Part shown: piece after piece, positions 1-13,100 of the stretch
Position numbering within the stretch: position 1 is the first letter of the stretch
Layout: every line of letters starts with the position of its first letter
Assembly: GCF_030272615.1 (NCBI RefSeq)
Contig: NC_081409.1
Location: 243,223,924-243,287,923, forward strand
DNA length: 64,000 nucleotides
From: Cryptomeria japonica
Taxonomy: Eukaryota > Streptophyta > Pinopsida > Cupressales > Cupressaceae
Reading direction: 5' to 3'
The notes under the pieces: generated by a model
The model's input: only the letters and a program-made list of their open reading frames with translations
The model's database searches: none
What the model was told of the DNA's origin: nothing
Position numbers and translations under genes: made by a program

Positions 1-39
1 CTCCCTCTCTGTATCTTCATATATATCTTTCTCTCCCGC

Positions 40-71
<32 letters not shown>

Positions 72-300
72 TCCATGTTTCTCCCTATCTATATCTCTTT
101 TTCTCTCTATCTTTATCTCTCCCTGTACCTCTTTCTCTCTATAATCTTAATCTCTTTATCTCTTGTTCACTATTTTTATCAATCCCTCTGCCTCTCACTA
201 TTTCTCCATCTAAATCTATCCTTCTTCCTCCTCCCTCCATTTTCATCTCTACTTTTATCTACTCTACACTAATCACACTATTGCTATTAACTTGATGCAT
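1..300. repeat. CT-rich low-complexity tract with short CA and CT microsatellites
   Basis: Pyrimidine-rich sequence (CTCTCT runs, CACACA at 56-71). The open frame through it is a by-product of composition and not a gene. It lies about 0.6 kb upstream of the VTE1 start codon. Confidence 0.8.
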
Positions 301-384
301 TGCACCGCTTGTCCAAATTATTAATTTTGTACATATACTTATATCTTATTTATTAATTTTTATACAAAATTAAAAAATATATCT

Positions 385-752
385 TATACACAATTCCACT
401 TTGAGAAAAAAAAAAACACAACTTAACCAATACTCTTCATGAAATAAAATAAACGTCTTTTTAAATAAATAACATCCCTGAATTTATTAGATTTTATGTA
501 AACCTATATCTAAGATTTATGATAAATCTAAACATCTCCAATAAAAAATTAATAAATACATTTATACACAATTCCACTTTGAGAAAAAAAAAACACAACT
601 TAACATTCCACTTTGAGAAAAAAAAAACACAACTTAACCAATACTCTTCATGAAATAAAATAAATGTCCTTTTAAATAAATAACATGCCTGAATTTATTA
701 GATTTTATGTAAACCTATATCTAAGATTTATGATAAATCTAAACATCTCCAA
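385..752. repeat. Imperfect tandem duplication upstream of VTE1
   Basis: Positions 385-541 recur at 563-752 with few changes. Both copies run from TATACACAATTCCACTTTGAG to AAACATCTCCAA. The second copy carries a further internal duplication of about 34 bp (ATTCCACTTTGAG...CACAACTTAA). AT-rich and non-coding; possibly part of the promoter-distal region of VTE1. Confidence 0.85.
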
Positions 753-928
753 GCCATAACACAAAATTATATTGAACGTTCAAATAAAAAACTGAATGGA
801 ACGTTAACCTTTCATATCCCCACTGTTACTCCTCTGCTCCCCTCCCCCTAAAAAAACAGTACTGTACAATTGTATTCCCTACGTTGTAGACCATCGTATC
901 TACGAAATTAAAGCAAACGTTTCAAAAA
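753..928 (+). promoter_or_regulatory. Likely 5' flank and 5' UTR of VTE1
   Basis: This is the sequence directly before the VTE1 ATG. A pyrimidine patch at about 828-849 (CTCCTCTGCTCCCCTCCCCC) resembles the Y-patch seen in many plant core promoters. No clear TATA box was found. The assignment rests mainly on position. Confidence 0.4.
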
Positions 929-1143
929 ATGTCTCTTATTCCTGGCATTGCAATTCAAAATCCATATCTTCTATTTGCCGATTCTTATCCAAACCAAATT
1001 GTGCATACAAATTATTTGCAGATTAGTAGAAGGCAGACCAGGAGAAGAAGGCGTTCATTGATTCGTGCCGACTGTAAACCCTCTGTAAATCCCGTGTACA
1101 TTCCAACCCCTGCTCAAAGACACCTCCGGACTCCTCACAGCGG
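929..1143 (+). CDS. VTE1: Tocopherol cyclase, exon 1 (plastid-targeting peptide and start of mature protein)
   Basis: VTE1 closes the chromanol ring of tocopherols (vitamin E) from methylated phytylbenzoquinols; the known enzyme sits in plastids, largely in plastoglobules. The exon starts at ATG 929 in an A-rich context. The first ~48 residues are rich in Ser/Arg and poor in acidic residues (includes RRQTRRRRRSLIRA), as expected of a chloroplast transit peptide. It ends with NPVYIPTPAQRHLRTPHSG, matching the conserved VTE1 N-terminus. The donor GT is at 1144-1145. The split Gly codon (GG|G) is completed by exon 2. Reading on without splicing gives a stop four codons later, so the splice is needed. 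Confidence 0.92.
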
Positions 1144-1389
1144 GTATAGTAATTGAAATTGAAAGAATAAAAATAAAATAATCGACACATTCAGTAAATT
1201 TTTATTTTTAATTTCTAAATTTTGGATTAAGTTACGTGGGTGTTTTCGTTTTATAAAGAATTATTCAGGTCAATGCGTCCAGGAATTTATATTCTCTGTT
1301 GGGTGGTGGTTGATCATTAATCTGTATTTCTCTCAATGAATTGGTGTGTGTGAATTAATTTTCATCTGTTCTTTGCTCATTGGGTTCAG
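1144..1389 (+). other. VTE1 intron 1 (246 bp)
   Basis: GT at 1144-1145 and AG at 1388-1389 (TTGGGTTCAG before the exon). Ordinary short, T-rich plant intron in phase 2. Confidence 0.88.
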
Positions 1390-1634
1390 GTATCATTTTG
1401 ATGGAAGTATTAGGAGATTTTTTGAAGGTTGGTATTTCAAAGTGTCCTTACCTAAACAGAAGCAGAGTTTCTGTTTTATGTATTCGGATGAGGATCCAGC
1501 CTTCAATAGAAAATCTGGGGCCTTGGAAGAATTAGTGATTGGACCACGCTTTCCAGGAATTGGAGCTCAGATCCTTGGTGCAGACGAGAAGTACATTTGC
1601 CAATACTCAAATGATGTTCAATCTTTTTGGGGAA
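1390..1634 (+). CDS. VTE1: Tocopherol cyclase, exon 2
   Basis: The translation continues YHFDGSIRRFFEGWYFKVSL, then FCFMYSDEDPAF, GPRFPGIGAQILGADEKYIC and QSFWG, the signature N-terminal part of plant tocopherol cyclases. The exon ends at 1634 before a strong donor (GTGAGT, 1635-1640) in phase 1. The leftover A pairs with GC at the start of the exon at 51343 to make the Ser codon of FWGS-RHEL. No stop or frameshift is seen, so the gene looks functional over this stretch. Confidence 0.95.
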
Positions 1635-1640
1635 GTGAGT

Positions 1641-3590
1641 CTTCCTGGCATCCTATTCTCATCAAGTTTTACTTATTTCCTATGGTCTTCATTTCATGTG
1701 AGCGAGAGAGAACCTGCTTTGTTTTAACTTAAAAAATCTATTAGTATAGTTAGTCTCTTTGTTTGATCATAAAGGTTCTTGCATTTATATTAGTCTTCAA
1801 GTATTCTGCTTCCTTGTTCTTAAGGACTCTCATCTATACGAGTTTTTTTGCCAATGCCTATCTCTCTGCTTCCCTGTTGCAGCCAGTTGCGTGCATCTTA
1901 AATACGAAATATAACAGACCATAATCAACAAATGATACAAATTCCCGAGTCAATAAGTACCTGTTACGACGCTGGACAAGGTTTTTGAATGTGGGTCCTA
2001 GCCAGGGTTGGGAGTTTTTGAGTTTATAACCCTTGAGTGTGGACTAGATGCTATTGTGAAGTTTAAGCGCTCACATTTCTGATGTTTCAATTCCCATTAT
2101 GGTATTCCCAGTTATTAAGGATGGAACATTCCATTGTGATGAAGCTTTTTTCCACTTTTTATAATAAGGTGATGCCATACCGATTTTGTGGCATTTACCA
2201 CGCTCATTTTGCCTTTACATACTATACTGTTGAATATTTTCTTCGCTTCTCATTTATGTTACCTCATTTTCCAGAATCACATTTTGTATCCAAACTAAAA
2301 CAATTCTTGTGCTGCTTCCTGTTCTTATTTTCCCTGGAAATGAATTGGCATTTTGAGTAATCCAGGGCTCTTCCTGGATGTTACCATTACAAACTTGCAG
2401 CAGGGGCCCGCTTAAAGTCTGAATAACAAAACTAAACTGGAAAAGAACAAAAGAAATCAGTACTCACTTAATCTGAACTATGCAGTGTTTATTGATTTTT
2501 AATTTTATTTGAATGTAATTAACAAATTATGCACACAATATTGAAAATTTTCTATTTTTTTTTTATGGATATTTTCAGGACAAGCCGTTTCTAGAGTACC
2601 AAAAAATTGGCGTTTCCTTACTTGCAACAATACTTGTATCCGTTTCCTAATAACTTAGCTTCACGTGATAGAATGATGCTAGTTAATTTCTGGTGTTTGA
2701 CGCCTCACTTATTGCCTTTGCTTGCTATACCATGTACTTACATTTCTTTTCTGTGAGGTTCATCCTTCTCATTCCTAATCCGTAACATTCTCATATATGA
2801 TATCCATATGATATCCATTATATTTGGAACAACAAGGTTCATATTATTGTAAGACATCTAGTAACTTTTCCATTGAGAAAACATTATTCTAAAAATCTTG
2901 ACACAGTTGCATCCAGAAAACATTTAAAACTATACCTAGGGTGCCAAATAAAATGGCATTTCACACATCTATTTCCTGTACCTGCATTGGTACTGGTACT
3001 TGTTTCTTGATGGCCTAAGTTTTCACGATAAAGTGATGTCACCAAATTTGCGGTGTTTTAGCATCCTCTATTTCCTTTGTATTCTATGCTATTTACTTCT
3101 GTTTCTTTGCTTCATGGTTTATCCTTCTCATTGCATGGCCCCTAAGATTCGCAGATGCAACATGTATTGCATTTGGAACAATAAGGTATATATTATATCA
3201 ATGGTTCATATTTTTGTTTAGAATATCTTTTGTTGTTACTTTGATGCATTTTTGGAATTAGTGTGTCAGATGTGAGGTTTCAGGTTTTCCAAATGTTGAA
3301 GGGTTTGGTATTTTGTGGATCCATAATTAATAACACTAGTTATTTGTGTAAGTAGTAATTGCTGCCTATGAGCCTCCAAGATGTCATTTCAAGGTTAGTG
3401 CTTCTTGTGTGGTGTGTCCTTGACTAGGTGCATAGAGTATTTTTTTAGTGTATTTGAATCTGAATTCTTGAGACGCAAAACCTTTGAAAATATATCAATT
3501 TTGACTCTGTTCGAGGGCATTTTGGGGTTGGGGTTGTGATAACGGTAGGGGATGGTAGTCTGAAGGCCATTTCTTGGGGATGGTTGGCAG
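1641..3590. repeat. Intron sequence with diverged ~350-bp repeats
   Basis: No gene was seen. Segments near 2590-2885 and 2935-3230 are related: each has TA-G-GT-CCAAA...TGGC-TTTC, then TTCACG(T/A)(G/T)A, then CATCCTTCTCATT, then TTTGGAACAA(C/T)AAGGT. A weaker third relative may lie at about 2140-2330. The period is about 350 bp. Confidence 0.5.
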
Positions 3591-3755
3591 ACATATATAT
3601 GTGTATATATATAAATATACACACATACATATACATACATACATACATATATGTATACGTATATACATACACATACATACACAAACACACATATACATAT
3701 ACATTTACATTTACATTTACATATACATATACATATACATACACATATGGGGAGA
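3590..3755. repeat. Compound microsatellite (CATA/TATG/CATTTA units)
   Basis: Runs of ATAC, ACAT and TTTACA units. Open frames on both strands here (Tyr/Val/Ile/His-rich) are artefacts of the repeat. Confidence 0.9.
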
Positions 3756-4305
3756 GAGATATTTCTACGAATTAATGGATATAAATGGCAGTAAAATTTG
3801 TAAATTTAATTATAAGAGCAGTACAACAACAATAAAATTTAATCATGACAGCAGATTAAAACTTCAATTGTGACAACAGAATAATAGTAGTATATTATAC
3901 AACAACAGTATTTCATTTATTCAAATTTTAAAGTTTAAAAATTTAAAAATTAAAATTTTAAGATTAGACTTATTCAAACTTCAAAATCCAACTATGCCTC
4001 ATTTGGGCTATCAATACACACACACATGTATGTACATATACGCACACACATGTGTATATATATTATATATATTATATATACATATATATATATATGTGTA
4101 TATATATATATGTATATATATATATACATATATGTATGTATGTGGGGAGGGAGAGAGAGATTTCTACGAATTAATGGATAGCAATAAATATAATGGCAGT
4201 AAAATTTGAAAATTTAATCATGACAGCAGTATAACAGCAATAAAATTTAATCATGACACCAGATAAAAACTTCAATTGTGACAACAAAATAATAGTAGTA
4301 TATTA
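3756..4305. repeat. Tandem duplication with embedded microsatellite (second copy cut by the Copia element)
   Basis: Copy 1 (about 3756-4010) and copy 2 (4143-4305 continued at 17314-17435) share GAGATTTCTACGAATTAATG, the phrase ACTTCAATTGTGACAACA and the tail ATGCCTCATTTGGGCTATCA. A second compound microsatellite lies between them at 4014-4142. Copy 2 resumes exactly after the Copia TSD, so the duplication predates that insertion. Confidence 0.85.
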
Positions 4306-4800
4306 TGTTAAGTATGTAGCCTCATTCGGATTAAAGAAAAACAACATATATATATATACCACGTTATATACATTGATTACTTTACAATAGTAATCGACTG
4401 CTAAACGTATTAAACCAATGCGTATGCATGTTTTCTAATGATGTCTTTACTAATGCGTATGCATGTGACTGTCGAAGTCTAACCCACGCACCGCTAAGGC
4501 AATTAGTTTATAACTAATGATGACTCTTACGAAGAGTCATATTCATGTAGAGACATGACTCTACGTGGCATAAGCCACGTAGAAGTCATGCCTCTACGGG
4601 AACATGACTCCTCACGTTTCTATATATACCCGACATCAATGCTTGTTGGGGATCGATATCAATAACAACGGAAATCTTGTGATCCAACAAGCAGTCGATA
4701 TCATTAATAATTAAAGAACAGAATTGATTCATATAAAAGATTAGACAGTGATACAGTAGCAGACTATTGTTTCTCTATCTCAGATTTAAATTCCTTAACA
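4306..4800 (+). repeat. Copia 5' LTR (495 bp)
   Basis: TG...CA termini. A TATA box TATATATA is at 4621-4628. Directly upstream lies a hairpin cluster: GACTCTT-acg-AAGAGTC (4522-4538) and a stem with one bulge around CTACGTGGC-ataa-GCCACGTAG (4557-4587). The stem contains ACGTGGC, the core of plant ABRE/G-box-like elements. The partner LTR is 16785-17313. Confidence 0.95.
4621..4628 (+). promoter_or_regulatory. TATA box of the Copia LTR
   Basis: TATATATA follows the hairpin cluster and is kept in the 3' LTR. Position within the LTR (about 315 nt from its start) fits U3/R. Confidence 0.6.
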
Positions 4801-4812
4801 TGGTATCAGAGC
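4801..4812 (+). other. Primer binding site, initiator tRNA-Met type
   Basis: TGGTATCAGAGC directly follows the LTR end and is complementary to the 3' end of plant initiator tRNA-Met, the usual primer of plant Copia elements. Confidence 0.92.
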
Positions 4813-4899
4813 CAGGTTGGTAGAGAAAATAAAAAGATAGTGACATTTTTTAAAAATTAAAATACAACTCATTTAGAATCAAAAGAAGAACAAACAATC

Positions 4900-6024
4900 A
4901 TGGTGAACAGTGTTAGAGTGGAGGATAGACTCGAAGGCGCATCCAACTTTGTCTCATGGAGAATTCGAATAACAACAATTCTTCAAGAACTCGAATTAGA
5001 TGCATACATAGAAGAAGACACTAAGATGCCTGAAGACGAGCCAGAGAAAACAACCTGGAAAAGACACAACAACAAGGCTAAGAAAATCATAATTGATGCT
5101 GTTAAAGATCACATTCTCCCAACCATCTCAAAACTTACTACAACTTATGACATGTTCAAGACCATTCAAAACTCATATGAAATAAATAATGCAAGCAGAT
5201 TGCTCACCTTAAAACAGCAGTTAATGCATATCTACATGAACAAAGGAGAATCAATTACATCCTACTTCATGAGGATTTCTGAGTTGAAAGACCAATTATC
5301 AACTATTGGAAATAATGTAGATGATATGGAGCTATCTCTAATAGCACTTAAGGGAATACCAGCCAGTTGGGAATCCTTTATTCAAGGCATTAGTGCTCGT
5401 CTAACACTACCAAAATTCGATCAACTCAAGAATGATTGCACTCAAGAAGAATCTCGGCTAATCACAAGAGGATTGGGTCCAAACAAAGAGGGAGAAATTC
5501 AAGCACTACATGCTAACACAGGCAACAAAGGGAAGAAAATGAAGTTCAAACGGAAGAGAGGAAATAACCACAAAAGCAGAGACTTCTCCAAGATTCAATG
5601 CTACAAGTGTGATAAATTTGGACACACTCACAGATTCTGTCCAGAAAGGAAGAAAGCTCAAGCAACCATAGTTGAAGTCAAGGAAGTAGAAAATCCTCTA
5701 TTTTTCTTAGCCTTATCAAGTGAACTAAACTCAAACAAACATATGTGGATAATCGATAGTGGAGCATCTCGACACATAACCGGATATAGAGATCAATTCG
5801 AAACCTTTGAAGGCCACTCAACTGAAGAAGTTACAATAGGAGACAATTCTACCTATCCAGTGAAAGGAATTGGGACCTGCTCAATTCAATTAAGAACAGG
5901 AGTTACACTACAATTGAAAGATGTTCTTTTTGTACCAAGCATCAAAAGGAATTTGGTCTCTATTTCAGGACTAGCTGATCAAGGATATCGTGTTACCTTC
6001 CATGAAGATAAAGTTCTACTCTAG
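4900..6024 (+). pseudogene. Copia gag and protease part
   Basis: 374 codons from ATG 4900. The gag_pre-type domain fills about residues 1-210. A CCHC zinc knuckle CYKCDKFGHTHRFC lies at about residue 236. The aspartic protease active site is WIIDSGASRHITG at about 285-297. The frame stops with TAG at 6022-6024 inside what should be a continuous gag-pol, before the integrase. The product would package element RNA and mature the polyprotein if intact. Confidence 0.9.
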
Positions 6025-6099
6025 CCTAAAAATTCTAATATAAAGAATGCTATTCCTATAGGATCTAGAGATGGTAGTTTATACAAATTATGTAATATT

Positions 6100-7175
6100 C
6101 AAAACAAGCTCTAAATCATGAAGTATCAAACTCTAATGAAATTTGGCATAGAAGACTGGGACATCTTTGATTCAGTGCCCTACCTTCTATAGGAAAGATT
6201 ACCACAGGATTACCCAATCTAAAATCTGATCATGTTGGAACTTGTAAAGGATGTGCTCTAGGGAATAACTCAAAAGGGTCCTTTCCCTCAAGTGAACACA
6301 AATCAAAAGTTGTACTAGAACTTGTCCACACTGATTTGTGTGGCCCAATGTCATTACCACCACTAGGGGGTTTCTTGTATTACGTGATATTTGTTGATGA
6401 CGACTCTAGGAAAACTTGGATCTATTTCATAAAACTCAAGGAATCAAATGAAGTGTTATCAAAATTCAAAGAATTTAAAGCCCTAGTGGAAAATCAAACT
6501 GGGAAGAAAATAAAGACTCTAAGATCAGATAATGGGGGTGAATACATCTCTGAAAATTTTAAAGAATTCTGCATTTCTGTTGGGATTAAGAGGGAGTGTA
6601 TTGTACCTTATAATCCTCAACAGAATGGAGTCGCAGAAAGAAAAAACAGAACCATCATCGAAGCCGCTAAAGCTATGATGCATGATCAAAATCTACATAT
6701 CTCATTTTGGGCTGAAGCCTCAAATACAACTGTGTATATTCAAAACAGATGCCCTCATTCAATTCTAGATAATATAACACCTGAAGAAGCCTTTACAGGA
6801 AATAAACCAGACTTAAGCTATCTAAGAATCTTTGGTTGCTACGTGTATATTCACGTTCCTAAAGAATAGAGAACCAAACTAGAATTTTCCGGGAAGAAAG
6901 GCATATTTGTTGGCTACAGTGAAACCATTAAAGGATATAGAGTCTACATTCCAGGGCGAAGATCTATTGAAATCAGTAGAGATGTCAAATTTGAAGAAGA
7001 TGCTGCTTATAAACTCTCCCTAAGTGCAGAAGATGATCAAACTACAGAATCAGATGAAAATCTTACAGTTGAGAATCAGAGGGAGAATAGCATAGAAAAT
7101 AATGAACTTCAATCACCTAATTTCGAGAATGCGGAAAATCCTAACAACAAGAAAAGACCACTATGCGCAAGAAAG
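6100..7175 (+). pseudogene. Copia integrase region with stops
   Basis: The integrase zinc-binding start (HRRLGHL...CKGC) is read from about 6113 in a new frame and interrupted by TGA near 6170. The catalytic core is read at 6336-6869, with FVDDDSRKTW, LRSDNGGEY and PQQNGVAERKNR giving the DDE residues. A TAG at 6867-6869 follows KPDLSYLRIFGC...HVPKE. The integrase C-terminus (GKKGIFVGYSE) continues after it. Not functional as read. Confidence 0.88.
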
Positions 7176-8807
7176 ATGCTTGAAGAAAACAATGTGGAAT
7201 CTGATGAAATCTTCAAAGAGAATAAGAAAACTAGAAGTCAATCATGCTATGTTGCACTCATGATCGAACTTACAAAATCTGAACCATCAAATGTTGAAGA
7301 AGCCTTAACATGTCAAGCTTGGAAAGATGCAATGATTGAGGAATACCAATCTATATTAAAGAATGATGTCTGGGACATTGTATCTAGACCAAAAGACAAA
7401 TCAATTGTCTCTTCAAAGTGGTTATTCAAAATCAAATATGCACCAGATGGCAGTATTGAAAAACACAAAGCCAGATTCGTTGCCAGGGGGTTTTCTCAAA
7501 AGGCTGGAATTGACTACAAAGAGACATTTGCTCCAGTTGCTCGATATACTTCTGTAAGAACCATTATTGCCATTGCAGCGTCTAAAGGGTGGAAGGTACA
7601 TCAAATGGACGTAAAAACCGCATTTTTGAATGGTGTAATTGAGGAAGAAGTATATATAGAACAACCTGAAGGCTTTGCTACACACGATAGAAATCTCTAT
7701 GTATGCAGACTAAGAAAAGCTCTCTATGGCCTTAAGCAAGCTCCCAGGGCATGGTACGGAAGGATAGATAGTTATCTCTCCAAGCTAGGTTATTCCAAAA
7801 ATGAAGTAGATTCTAACATATACTTCAAAATATCGAATGGTGACATGTTAATACTTGTTCTCTATGTTGATGACTTATTGATAACAGGAGAAGATCATCT
7901 CATTGCAAAATGCAAACAAGATCTTGTGGCTGAATTCAATATGAAGGATCTAGGTCTACTACACTATTTTTTGGGTCTAGAAGTATGGCAAAAGGAGAAT
8001 ATTATTTTCCTAAATCAAGGGAAATACACCACTGATATCTTGACCAAATTTGGTATGATAGATTGTAAACCTCTATCTATTCCAATGGAAACAAATCTTC
8101 ATAAGCTCAAAAGTGAAGCAGTAGATTCAGAATCTATAGATCCTACATACTACAGACAAATTATTGGATCCCTTATGTACCTGGTAAACACTCGCCCTGA
8201 TATTTGCTATGCTACTAATGTATTAAGTCAATTCATGTGCGAACCCAAGAAGATTCACCTAATGGCTGCTAAGCATATTCTGAGATACTTGCGTGGTACT
8301 ATTGGATTTGGCCTGAAGTATAAAAATGTTGAGATACAACTCCAAGGGTACTCTGATTCCGACTGGGCAGGCAGTTCCATTGATCGTAAAAGTACAACGG
8401 GGTGTTGTTTTAGCCTTGGATCAACTATGATATCCTGGTTTAGTTTAAAACAGTCAGCAGTAGCCCAAAGTTCCACTGAAGCTGAGTATATGGCTGCCTC
8501 CATGGGAGCTCGTGAAGCAGTTTGGTTAAGGAAATTACTAGTTGGACTATTTGGGAAACCCCTGAACCCCACTGTGATTCACTGTGATAATCAAAGCTGC
8601 ATCAAACTTTCTATATATCCAGTTTTTCACAATCGATCCAAGCATATAGAAATCCCTTACCATTACATACGAGATATGGTAGAAAGAGATGTCATCAAAT
8701 TGATCTACATCAGCACTGAAGAGCAAAGTGCCGACATATTTACCAAACCTCTTGCAAAATTGAAAGTGGATTACTTTAGAGGTAAACTTGGTATGACTAA
8801 ATTATAA
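7176..8807 (+). pseudogene. Copia reverse transcriptase and RNase H
   Basis: 543 open codons. The RT has the Copia motifs KARFVARGFSQ, QMDVKTAFLNG, ALYGLKQAPRAWY and LYVDDLLITG (YVDD catalytic Asp pair). RNase H motifs follow: SDSDWAGS, SSTEAEYMA and HCDNQS. The tail ADIFTKPL is typical of Copia. This segment has no stop but is cut off from gag by the upstream lesions, hence the pseudogene label. Confidence 0.93.
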
Positions 8808-8939
8808 ATTGAGTTGTAATTATATGTAATTTGATATATTCATGAATATCTTGTATGCAATATTGCATGTATGTGTTATGTCATGCAAGGTGACGATCTT
8901 TCATGAGATGTATGTGTTAGATCACTATTGTAAGGTGAC

Positions 8940-10187
8940 TGTAAGAACCCTTACTAACTTTGCCCTTAAATCATTGATTTCTACCCTTGGGAATTTTGTC
9001 AAACACTTGTCTTGCAAAGTCTGTACTTGCTGTTATGAGTTTTCTGTTTGTATTGTTTGGGTCTTGTACACTGCAATTAATGTTTTGAATGCCTCTAACC
9101 ATGAAAGATTGACTAACAATGTCATAGAAATGATATGCCAATTGATTTTGATGCATATAAGTAACTAAAAATAACAACTACAGCTGCTTGACAAATCATC
9201 AAACACTTGGCATGCAAACTAGAAATTATGTGGCAGCAGCATAATGAAGTTTTTATTAGTTATTCTCACACCAAATAGTTACAAAGGTATAACATGTAAT
9301 TTCCAAAACTTATGATAGCAAAATTAGAGAACCTGATATATAAAATGCTTGCTGCAAATGATGGTCTCCACTCTTCAATGGACTGCCAATTGAACACGTT
9401 CCTGCTGTAGCTACGAATAATTTGCCAATTAAATGCCTGATTTCTTAGTACTGTAGCACGTCACTATTCACGCCACTGTAGCGTTTCACTATTCACGGAT
9501 TACTGTAGCGCGGTTACTGTAGCGTCTACTGTAGCAGCAATTGTATCTTGAAATGATTGCTTCAATTCTGATTTTTAATGGCTGCCAAATGAAACTGTAG
9601 GTTTACAATTGATATATATTCGAAAATCTGCATACCCTAGATGTCTTCCCTTCTTTTTAAAGCCCAAATAGAACTCCAGAATGAAGCTCTTCTGAAATGC
9701 CAAATTCAGTGGATATTTCACCACCTCAAATGATTGCAACACTGAAGAATTGTCGCTCTCCTATGGCTGACTGAATCAGAAACCCTTGGCTTCTTCTCCC
9801 AAGTTCATAACAAACAAATATCAATTCTCTGGATGGATGATATAAAATGAGCTCTTAAATCCCTTTTTATTCTTTCTTATGAGAGCTCGAACACTTTCTT
9901 GGCCAATGTGGGATTAAAGACATATTCACACATTATAATATTAAAGTGACTTTATTATTATAAAGTTACTTTATAACTTTATAATAACATTAAAATATTT
10001 AAATAAATCACTTAAGTCACTTTAAATTAAATTAATTAAATATAAAGTCACCTTTTTTTATTTTATTTTATTTAATGACTTAATAAGAAATTAATTTAAT
10101 CAATTTCTCCTTATTTCTCCACTTAGCCTTCGGAGAATGTAAAGGCTAAGAACTCCACTGAGATGCTAAAAAGGTGGGGACATTACA
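8940..10187 (-). repeat. Chromovirus 3' LTR (1248 bp)
   Basis: Partner of 15012-16299. It carries three units of the ACTGTAGC-type short repeat near 9491-9535, against six in the other LTR. The last codons and stop of gag-pol lie inside this LTR. Confidence 0.95.
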
Positions 10188-13100
10188 GTCCGCCCTTCCT
10201 GAAATTGCTTGTCCTCAAGCAACTTCAACTCCGGATGCTGCAAAATCTCCTCATTCTCCCAAGTAGCATCCTCTACTGGCAAATCCTTCCACTTCACCAA
10301 ATATTCCCGGATGGTACGTCTCCTCAAGTTCCTTTCTCTGAAATCAATGATAGCCTCTGGTATCAAAACAAGTTTTCCCTCATCATCCAGGGGTGGTAGT
10401 ACTGTAGAAGGCACAATATGATGTCCTAGCGCCTTCTTGAGGCGTGACACATGAAAAACGTTGTGTACCTTGCTCTCTGCCGGTAAATCTAACTCATAAG
10501 CCACCTCTCCCACTTTCCTGATAATCCTAAATGGACCATAGTATCGTGGCTTAAGTTTCTCGGCACCACTCTTCTTGAGAGTGGATTGACGGTAAGGCTG
10601 CAACATAAGATACACCATATCTCCAACCTCAAAAGTCCGCTCAGTCCTCTTCTGATCTGCATACTGCTTCTGCTGATTCTGTGCCTTAGTTATATTATCC
10701 TTGAGAGTCTTAACAATGTCTTGACTCTCCTGTAACAAATCACCTGCACTGGGCACTCTACTGTCACTCAAAAGCAAATCCATAAAATTGGGTGCCTCAT
10801 ACCCATACAGGGCCATAAAGGGTGACATCTGAATAGACATGTGATAAGTGGTATTGTAGCAATACTCACAGAGATAAATCCACTTTACCCATGCCTTTTG
10901 TTGCCTTGCTATATAATTTCTGAGATATCCCTCCACCCATTTGTTCACTATCTCCGTCTGACCATCTGTCTGAGGGTGGTAGCTAGTATTCGGAGTGAGC
11001 TTTGTCGCACACAACCTGAATAGCTCCTGCCAAAAGTGACTCATAAACCTGCTGTCCCTGTCACTCACAATGCTCCGAGGTAAGCCATGTAATCTGAATA
11101 TCTCCTTGAAGAACAACTCTGCCACCTGCGTAGCAGTGTATGTAGCAGTGATTGGAAAAAAGTGTGCAAACTTCGTAAGGCGATCCACAACCACATATAT
11201 GCAGTCCCTGCCTTGGGCTCTAGGCAGTCCTGTGATGAAGTCCATAGACAAACACTCCCACTTCCTATCAGGAATCGGAAGTGGCTGAAGTAAACCGGCT
11301 GGATAGGAGTGTTCTTGCTTATTCTGTTGGCAGGTGGGACACTCCCTAACATACTGAAGTACCTCTGCTTTGAGCCCTTTCCATGTGAAGCGCTCTCTAA
11401 TCTGCCGGTATGTCTTGTAGAAACCAGGATGTCCTGCCATAGGTGAATCATGAAAAGATTTCAGAACCATCCTCCTCACTGCTGATCTTGGAACCAAAAA
11501 TATTCGCCCTTTGTAAATGATGAGCTCATTCACAAGGGTGTATCTGCTGTCCTGAATAGTCCCATCTATGAATCCAGCTGCCCAAGTATCCTTTGCATAC
11601 TCTGCAAGGATCAAGTGTCTCCAATCCTCCGATATGTCTGTCAATAAGCTCAAATGGGGCCGACGTGATAAGGCATCAGCAACTACATTCTGTGTCCCCT
11701 TAAAATATGTAATGTCAAAGTCATAGGACTGTAACTTGCTCACCCACTTCTGCTGCCTATCATTGAGATCTCGCTGCTCCAAAAAGTATTTTAGGCTATT
11801 ATGGTCGGTTTTGATAGAAAATTTGCTACCTACCAAATATTGCTTGAATTTAGCCAAAGCATGCATAATAGCTAACATCTCCTTATCATAAATGCTGAAA
11901 CTCCGCTCTGGCCCTCTCAATTTCCTGCTCTCATAAGCAATAGGGTGCTTCTCCTGCATAAGCATCGCTCCAATGCCCTCCCTGGAAGCATCATAGTGTA
12001 GCTCAAAAGGTTTGCTGAAATCTGGTAATGCTAACACTGGACAAGAAGTCATCAACTCCTTAAATTTCTCAAAACACTCCTGTGCCTCAGGAGTCCACAA
12101 GAAAGCTCCCTTTCTCATCAAATCTGTCAAGGGTGCTGCATGCCTAGAATATCCATCCACAAACCTCCTGTAGAAACCACATAATCCCAGAAAGCCCCTC
12201 AACTGTGTAAGGTTCACCGGTGAAGGCCACTCCACAATGGCACGAATCTTTTCAGGATCCATGCGTACGCCCTCTGCACTGATGATGTGACCCAAGTACA
12301 ACAACTCTGTCATGCCCAAATCACACTTCGACTCCTTTGCATACAAGGACTCTCTGCCCAATATATCCAACACTATGTCAAGGTGAACCAAGTGCTCCTC
12401 CCAAGATCTACTGTACACCAAGATATCATCGAAGAAGACAAGAACAAATTTCCTCAACTGAAGATGGAAAACCCGATTCATTGTCGCCTGAAAAGTAGCA
12501 GGTGCGTTAGTTAGCCCAAATGGCATAACTACAAACTCAAAATGGCCACAATGACATCTAAAGGCTGTCTTCTCAATGTCCTGCTCTCTAACTCTAATCT
12601 GGTGATAACCTGATTTCAAATCTATCTTCGAGAAGAAGCAAGCTCCATGAAGCTCATCTATCAACTCATCGATCCTAGGAATGGGGTACCTGTTTTTAAT
12701 TGTCTTCCTATTAAGCACCCTGTAATCAATGCACATCCTCAATGTCCCATCCTTCTTCTTCACTAAGACCACTGAAGAAGCGAAAGGAGACTTACTTGGT
12801 CTAATGTGGCCCATAGCAAGTAACTCCTTTACGGTTTTCTCAATTTCATCCTTCAACCTCTTCAGATGCCTGTAAGGTGTAATCATGATGGGTTTAGCCC
12901 CCTCCTCTAACTCAATGATGTGCTCAATACCCCTATCTGGTGGTCTACCTGGTGGAATGTCACTGAACACCTTAGAGTGTTTAACTCTAAGCTCCTGAAT
13001 ATCAGGAGGATATTCAATCTTCTGCTGTCCCTCCTGTGATGGCATCAACATGCACTCTGCTGCCCACTCTACCTGATCATGTCGAATCAATCTAGCCATC

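Noticed and set aside
3395-4209. Several open frames of 60-99 codons rich in Tyr, Val, Ile and His on both strands
   Set aside because: They are readings of the ATAC/TATG microsatellites, not genes.
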